A stretch of 9,051 bases of DNA. It comes from Chloroflexi bacterium RBG_13_46_14 (GTDB taxonomy: Bacteria > Chloroflexota > Dehalococcoidia > Dehalococcoidales > UBA2162). The notes beneath the pieces were generated by a model. The model was not told where the DNA came from and did no database searches. It worked only from the letters and a program-made list of their open reading frames with translations. The translations under genes and the position numbers were made by a program. Location of the stretch: contig MGML01000176.1 of the NCBI GenBank assembly GCA_001796415.1, positions 1 through 9,051 on the forward strand, read 5' to 3'. Of this stretch, positions 5,488 through 9,051 are shown piece after piece. Position 1 is the first letter of the stretch. Each line of letters starts with the position of its first letter.

Positions 5488-7438
5488 AAGTAAAGATAAA
5501 CAGGGCAAGGATTATCGCTATTACCCCTATTCCTATACCGAGGCCGTACACCTGCAATTGGCCGGTCTGTGCCTTGCCGAGTACCTTGCCTTCGTTTTGA
5601 GCTCCTTCAGCAATTCCATTTACTGTTCCGTCGATGACATAGGTATCCATTTTCTGCATTCCCGCGAATAGTCCGCCGAGCAGGACTTTCTTTACTATCA
5701 GATCCTGATAGAGTTCGTCCATCCAGTACTTTCGCAGGAACAGAGTATAAAGCGGTTTAAACATGCTTCCCATTTTCTCGGCTGAAACCCATTTCTTTTC
5801 ATACATTGCCCAGGCAAGAACGATTCCTGCAATAGCGGTAAGGAGTGACAGCCAGGGGAGACCATGTGTCAGCACGCCGAAGAATCCGGGAGCGTGTGCA
5901 TGGTGTTCTCCCATAAATTCGGCGAATCCACCCCCCGTGCTCCAGAGACCGGCGATGACTGCCAGGGCTGCCAGGACAACCATCGGCAGCACCATCAACA
6001 TCGGTGATTCATGCGGATGTCCGTGGGCTTCCGGGTCGCCTCCTCTATATTCGCCATGGAAGGTAAGGAAAATGACGCGGAACATGTAGAATGCGGTCAT
6101 AAACACCGTAATCAAGGCAAGGACAAACAGTACCGGCTGGTTCTCAAGGGCTACCGCCAGTATTTCATCCTTGCTCCAGAAACCGGCCAGCGGCCAGATC
6201 CCGGCTAAGCTTAATGAAGCAATAAGGAATGTATAATATGTCCAGGGCATAACCTTGCGCAGGCCGCCCATTAATCTCATATCGAATGTGTGGGTAGCGT
6301 GATTTACGCTGCCGGCGCCAAGGAAGAGAAGCGCCTTGAAGAAAGCGTGAGTAAACAGGTGGAATATTCCTATGGCGGTGGCAGCCTTGGCAAGTTCGAC
6401 CGTCGGCTCTCCGCCGTGGGCAACTCCCAGACCGGCGGCGCCAAGTCCCAGCATCATATATCCAAGCTGGCTGACGGTGGAATAGGCAAGCACGCGTTTT
6501 ATATCCGTGGCTACCAGGCCCATGGACGCGGCGAATATCGCGGTAAACGCGCCGATTATCGCCACAGTTGTCAACGCCGTGGTCGAATGGGCGAATATCG
6601 GCAGTGTACGCGCTACCAGGAAAACACCGGCTGATACCATCGTTGCCGAATGTATCAGGGCGCTCACAGGGGTGGGACCTTCCATCGCATCAGGCAGCCA
6701 GACGTGCAGCGGGAACTGTGCCGACTTACCGACAGCTCCGGAGAATATTCCGATAGCCGCCCAGGTAAGGGCGGTTCCGGCCAGGGCTCCGGCTCCGGCC
6801 AGGGCGTGAAGTTCACCGATATCGAAGGTACCGGTTTTGGCGAATATCAGCAGGATACCGGTAAGGAATCCGAAATCTCCAAGCCTGGTAACGATAAAAG
6901 CTTTCTTGGCGGCATTTGCCGCTGAAGGGCGGTGGTACCAGAATCCGATAAGCAGGTAGGAACAGAGACCTACCATTTCCCAGAAAACGAATATCAGCAG
7001 CAGGCTGTCCGCCATCACCACACCGAGCATCGACGCGGTAAAAAGGGACATCCATGCGTAATAACGGGTGTAAGTGCCGTCGTTTATGCCTATATAGTGC
7101 TCCATGTAACCGAGGGAGTAAATCTGCACCATGAGGCTGACTGTTGTCACGACCACAACCATTACGGCTGTCAGTGAATCGACCATCAGGCCGATACTTA
7201 TATCAAGGTTGCCTATCACGAGCCACTGGATAGGCGTCATATGCAGTTCATGGTGCTCAGCGCCCAGAGTTTCAACCAGCGTCCACAGGGATAGAGCCAG
7301 CGAAGTGCCGATAGCCGCGATGGCTATATAGCTGCCTAGTTTCGATTCTTTTTTCGCAAATGGCTTAACCAGCAGTGATATTACCAGGAAGGATAATATC
7401 GGCAGGAGGAGTATCAGCCATACTACTTGTTCCGGCAT
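5486..7438 (-). CDS. nuoL: NADH-quinone oxidoreductase subunit L
   Basis: This is the distal antiporter-like pump subunit of complex I, 650 residues (613 in E. coli). Its C-terminal part, residues about 560-650, fits the long lateral amphipathic helix plus final membrane helix that clamp the membrane arm. Catalytic residues are recognisable: Glu154 in FVFWEMVGLCSYLLIGF, Lys238 in GKSAQFPLHVWLPDAMEGP, His263 in ALIHSATMV, His364 and Lys368 in LFTHAFFKAL, and Lys423-Asp424 in GFWSKDEIL. Histidine-rich loops (HGHPHE at 472-477 and EHHAHAP further on) are ordinary for this family. The ATG shares one base with the stop codon of the upstream small gene, and GAGGA inside that gene's end lies 7 nt before it, so the two are probably translationally coupled. 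Confidence 0.98.
   Translation of the reverse strand: MPEQVVWLILLLPILSFLVISLLVKPFAKKESKLGSYIAIAAIGTSLALSLWTLVETLGAEHHELHMTPIQWLVIGNLDISIGLMVDSLTAVMVVVVTTVSLMVQIYSLGYMEHYIGINDGTYTRYYAWMSLFTASMLGVVMADSLLLIFVFWEMVGLCSYLLIGFWYHRPSAANAAKKAFIVTRLGDFGFLTGILLIFAKTGTFDIGELHALAGAGALAGTALTWAAIGIFSGAVGKSAQFPLHVWLPDAMEGPTPVSALIHSATMVSAGVFLVARTLPIFAHSTTALTTVAIIGAFTAIFAASMGLVATDIKRVLAYSTVSQLGYMMLGLGAAGLGVAHGGEPTVELAKAATAIGIFHLFTHAFFKALLFLGAGSVNHATHTFDMRLMGGLRKVMPWTYYTFLIASLSLAGIWPLAGFWSKDEILAVALENQPVLFVLALITVFMTAFYMFRVIFLTFHGEYRGGDPEAHGHPHESPMLMVLPMVVLAALAVIAGLWSTGGGFAEFMGEHHAHAPGFFGVLTHGLPWLSLLTAIAGIVLAWAMYEKKWVSAEKMGSMFKPLYTLFLRKYWMDELYQDLIVKKVLLGGLFAGMQKMDTYVIDGTVNGIAEGAQNEGKVLGKAQTGQLQVYGLGIGIGVIAIILALFIFT
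6776..6805 (-). repeat. Short GC-rich direct repeat inside nuoL
   Basis: On the plus strand, TCCGGCCAGGGC occurs at 6776-6787 and again at 6794-6805, separated by TCCGGC, which is half of the unit. In the protein it encodes the Ala/Gly-rich stretch ALAGAGALAG (212-221), probably a loop between membrane helices. All copies keep the frame. Confidence 0.55.
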
Positions 7439-7632
7439 TACAGTTTCCTCAATATCTCTTCGATAACATGTTTTTTATCTTCAGGCACATAGACATGGTA
7501 GGCGGCAAGCAGTGTTCCCACAGGCTTGTCTTCCGCGGGTAGTATAAGGGTCGGTATGCCTTCACCCTCGAAAAATTCTTTCCATGTCTCGGCTGTTATA
7601 AGGTTTTTTGTCTTCTTTATTTCAGTCCACAT
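7438..7632 (-). CDS. Small DUF2007-like protein within the nuo operon
   Basis: This 64-residue soluble protein has no membrane segment, signal peptide or cysteine. The pattern is a starting Met-Trp and beta strand (1-9), a helix with LITAETWKEFFEGEGIP (11-27), a strand TLILPA (28-33), a strand AYHVYVPED (44-52) and a C-terminal helix (53-64). It resembles DUF2007 'putative prokaryotic signal transducing protein' members, which often carry the elements EGIP and V.VP.. in this order. The ATG lies 18 nt after the nuoK stop with only a weak ribosome-binding site, and its TAA overlaps the nuoL ATG by one base. The location suggests it is made together with the membrane arm. It is not one of the 14 core subunits. 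An accessory, assembly or regulatory role is inference. Confidence 0.8.
   Translation of the reverse strand: MWTEIKKTKNLITAETWKEFFEGEGIPTLILPAEDKPVGTLLAAYHVYVPEDKKHVIEEILRKL
7446..7450 (-). promoter_or_regulatory. Ribosome-binding site of nuoL
   Basis: GAGGA on the minus strand, inside the last codons of the upstream small gene, lies 7 nt before the nuoL ATG. Confidence 0.6.
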
Positions 7633-7650
7633 GTTATTTCAGGAATCCCA

Positions 7651-7962
7651 TTATCCTTTCATGAGGTCGATATCCGTCGTATCGACTGTGTCCCGGTTGC
7701 GGAATATGGATATCACTATTGCCAGTCCCACAGCCGCTTCCGCGGCGGCGACAACGATAATAAATATGGCAAATATCTGCCCGGTTAGTTCCGTCGGTGT
7801 AATAAACCTTGAGAAGCCGACCATCGCTATATTAACCGAGTTCAGCATTATTTCAATACACATCAGGACGACCAGGGCGTTACGCTTTGTCAGCGCGCCG
7901 AAAAGCCCGATGGCGAATAATACCGCCGAAAGTACCAGATAATGTTCCAGGCCTATGGACAT
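7651..7962 (-). CDS. nuoK: NADH-quinone oxidoreductase subunit K
   Basis: This small membrane subunit of complex I has 103 residues, the usual length, and the three transmembrane helices of the family. Glu37 in [10 protein letters not shown] matches the essential helix-2 glutamate (Glu36 in E. coli), and Glu75 in [11 protein letters not shown] matches the helix-3 glutamate (Glu72). Together they connect the quinone site to the antiporter-like subunits. The start is 3 nt after the nuoJ stop, with GGGAG inside the end of nuoJ and a 9-nt spacer. The protein is complete and ordinary. Confidence 0.97.
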   Translation of the reverse strand: MSIGLEHYLVLSAVLFAIGLFGALTKRNALVVLMCIEIMLNSVNIAMVGFSRFITPTELTGQIFAIFIIVVAAAEAAVGLAIVISIFRNRDTVDTTDIDLMKG

Positions 7963-7965
7963 CCG

Positions 7966-8454
7966 TTACTTCTCCCTCACAAGCACGATCGCTCCCAGGA
8001 CGGCTGCCAGCAGTAAAGCCCCGGCAATCTCGATACCCAGGATGAAACCATTATTACCCAGCATTTTATCTGCCAGGGTTGCGGTAGTAGGTTCCATTGG
8101 TGGCGGAGTGGTTACCGGCCAGCTGGTGTTCAGCATGGCATAAAGGATGATTCCCAGGAAAACCGCAACTATAATAAAAGCCGGGATCCTCAGTTTATTA
8201 TTCAGATTACCCCGGTGAACCTCGCGGGTAAGCATTATTGCCAGAATTACCAGTATGGATATACCGCCGACGTATACCAGTATCTGCACTCCTGCCAGGA
8301 AGTCGGCGCTGAGTGTAATATAGATACCTGCAACAGTCAGCAGGCACAGGATGAGGGAAAGCGCCGTGTGAAAGACATTTTTCAGGAATATCACGCCAAG
8401 GGCGGCTACAACACCGACCACGGCCATTATCCAGAAGGCAATATCGATTCCCAT
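7966..8454 (-). CDS. nuoJ: NADH-quinone oxidoreductase subunit J
   Basis: This membrane subunit of complex I has 162 residues and five hydrophobic helices. The third helix, with GVQILVYVGGISILVILAIML at about 55-75, contains Tyr61, corresponding to the conserved tyrosine next to the pi-bulge involved in coupling quinone reduction to pumping. A Pro/Thr-rich periplasmic stretch (WPVTTPPPMEPTT) precedes the last helix and is poorly conserved in the family. Its ATG shares one base with the nuoI stop (TAATG), so translation is probably coupled. No alternative start is needed. Confidence 0.95.
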   Translation of the reverse strand: MGIDIAFWIMAVVGVVAALGVIFLKNVFHTALSLILCLLTVAGIYITLSADFLAGVQILVYVGGISILVILAIMLTREVHRGNLNNKLRIPAFIIVAVFLGIILYAMLNTSWPVTTPPPMEPTTATLADKMLGNNGFILGIEIAGALLLAAVLGAIVLVREK

Positions 8455-8954
8455 TAGTCTTCTTCGGTTATCCTTTCAACCAGCAGCGTCTGTCTCGGGA
8501 GTTCGGCTTCAAGTTCAGGATAGAAATAAGCGCTGCGCTGCTTGTTTCCTGATTCAAGCATCATATCTTCTTTATTCTGTACCAGGTCGCCGCGGCGGTA
8601 TTTTGCACATTCGTAGTTGGTACTAAAAAATAGGGCTTGGTAGGGGCAGGACTCAACACAAAGTCCGCACTGGATACAATATCCGGTGTCGACCTGGTAT
8701 TTTTCGACTTCATATTTGTTGTTCTCGCTGTTAGTAGAAGTCACTATCTCGATGACTCCCTGGGGACAGGACTTGGCGCAGGTGCAGCAGCCGGTACATT
8801 TCTGCCGGTCCCATACCAGTTCCTGGCCGCGGGTCCGTCGCGAAACATTCAGTCTCTGATCCGGATACTGCGTAACCGAAGGCCTTCGGAAGAAATATCC
8901 CAGCGTTACCGACAGGCCTTTCGCTATTCCCAGCCCGTAGCGTTCAAACTTCAA
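8454..8954 (-). CDS. nuoI: NADH-quinone oxidoreductase subunit I
   Basis: This peripheral-arm subunit carries two [4Fe-4S] clusters (N6a/N6b) that pass electrons towards the quinone site. It has 166 residues. The two ferredoxin motifs are Cys53-x2-Cys56-x2-Cys59-x3-Cys63-Pro and Cys93-x2-Cys96-x2-Cys99-x3-Cys103-Pro. The N-terminal part GLSVTLGYFFRRP..TQYPDQ is the membrane-associated helix and adjoining segment typical of NuoI. An additional cysteine, Cys57, sits inside the first motif. The start is TTG at 8954-8952, within the end of nuoH (11-nt overlap). An in-frame stop lies four codons further up and the next ATG is far inside the protein, so TTG is the only sensible choice. A GGGG lies 5 nt upstream. 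Confidence 0.96.
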   Translation of the reverse strand: MKFERYGLGIAKGLSVTLGYFFRRPSVTQYPDQRLNVSRRTRGQELVWDRQKCTGCCTCAKSCPQGVIEIVTSTNSENNKYEVEKYQVDTGYCIQCGLCVESCPYQALFFSTNYECAKYRRGDLVQNKEDMMLESGNKQRSAYFYPELEAELPRQTLLVERITEED

Positions 8955-9051
8955 CTCTGCCCCATCCTAACTTAAAGAATTTCTTCGACCAGAATAATAT
9001 CAAGACTGCCGTCATGGCGAAGTTAATCGGTATCATTATCCACAGCATATT
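8944..9051 (-). CDS. nuoH: NADH-quinone oxidoreductase subunit H, C-terminal end (partial)
   Basis: Reading the minus strand from the window edge gives 35 codons and a TGA. They begin NMLWIMIPINFAMTAVLILF, a final membrane helix, and end in a basic and polar tail WSKKFFKLGWGRVEV. This fits the last helix and cytoplasmic tail of the quinone-site membrane subunit NuoH, which normally precedes nuoI. The gene continues off the right edge. It overlaps the nuoI TTG start by 11 nt. The identification rests mainly on position, plus the hydrophobic end. Confidence 0.75.
   Translation of the reverse strand, partial: NMLWIMIPINFAMTAVLILFWSKKFFKLGWGRVEV

Noticed and set aside
5890..6030. Histidine-rich stretches in NuoL as a metal-binding insertion
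   Set aside because: Histidine-rich loops of this kind are common in NuoL between the late membrane helices, so nothing special is implied.
1..9051. CRISPR array, tRNA or rRNA genes, prophage or defence genes
   Set aside because: No regularly spaced direct repeats, no cloverleaf or rRNA-like sequence and no phage or defence motifs were seen. Apart from the short gaps, the window is filled by the genes described.

Overview
The window holds the distal end of a respiratory complex I (NADH-quinone oxidoreductase type) operon on the minus strand, meeting two plus-strand genes head-on. The subunit order read 5'->3' on the minus strand is nuoH(partial)-I-J-K-[small soluble protein]-L-M-N. Genes overlap or lie within 18 nt of one another, and start codons are frequently TTG. 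Composition is roughly balanced in GC. The protein sequences suggest a bacterium, and my best guess is Chloroflexota, possibly Dehalococcoidia-like. That guess rests on general resemblance only: there is no rRNA or other marker gene here. The part of the operon that would show whether the NADH-oxidising module (NuoE/F/G) is present lies outside the window.

Layout. Bases 1-51 are a short leader with a possible extended -10 promoter. 52-1029 (+) encodes a GrpB/UPF0157 nucleotidyltransferase-like protein with an extra N-terminal domain resembling GyrI-like effector-binding domains. 1030-1212 is the only sizeable non-coding gap. It is almost filled by a 154-bp imperfect inverted repeat (1032-1185) that looks like a non-autonomous MITE, carrying two diverged copies of a 26-bp hairpin in opposite orientation. 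1213-2493 (+) encodes a 426-residue methyltransferase of the protein-isoaspartate methyltransferase (PCMT) fold with a long C-terminal extension. It resembles the enzymes annotated as 'methyltransferase, FxLD system'. It converges on nuoN with only 14 bp between the stop codons.

From 2508 to the right edge (minus strand) the operon encodes three antiporter-like proton-pumping subunits (NuoN, NuoM, NuoL), the small membrane subunits NuoK and NuoJ, the two-[4Fe-4S] ferredoxin-like NuoI and the C-terminal 35 residues of NuoH. The charged residues that line the proton path in the E. coli subunits are recognisable in NuoK, L, M and N, so the pump looks intact. A 64-residue soluble protein resembling DUF2007 'putative signal transducing' proteins sits between nuoK and nuoL, translationally coupled to nuoL. 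It is not a standard complex I subunit.

I see no dramatic new system. The points most worth following are the MITE with compensating hairpin changes, the DUF2007-like gene embedded in the nuo operon, and the FxLD-type methyltransferase without a visible peptide substrate.
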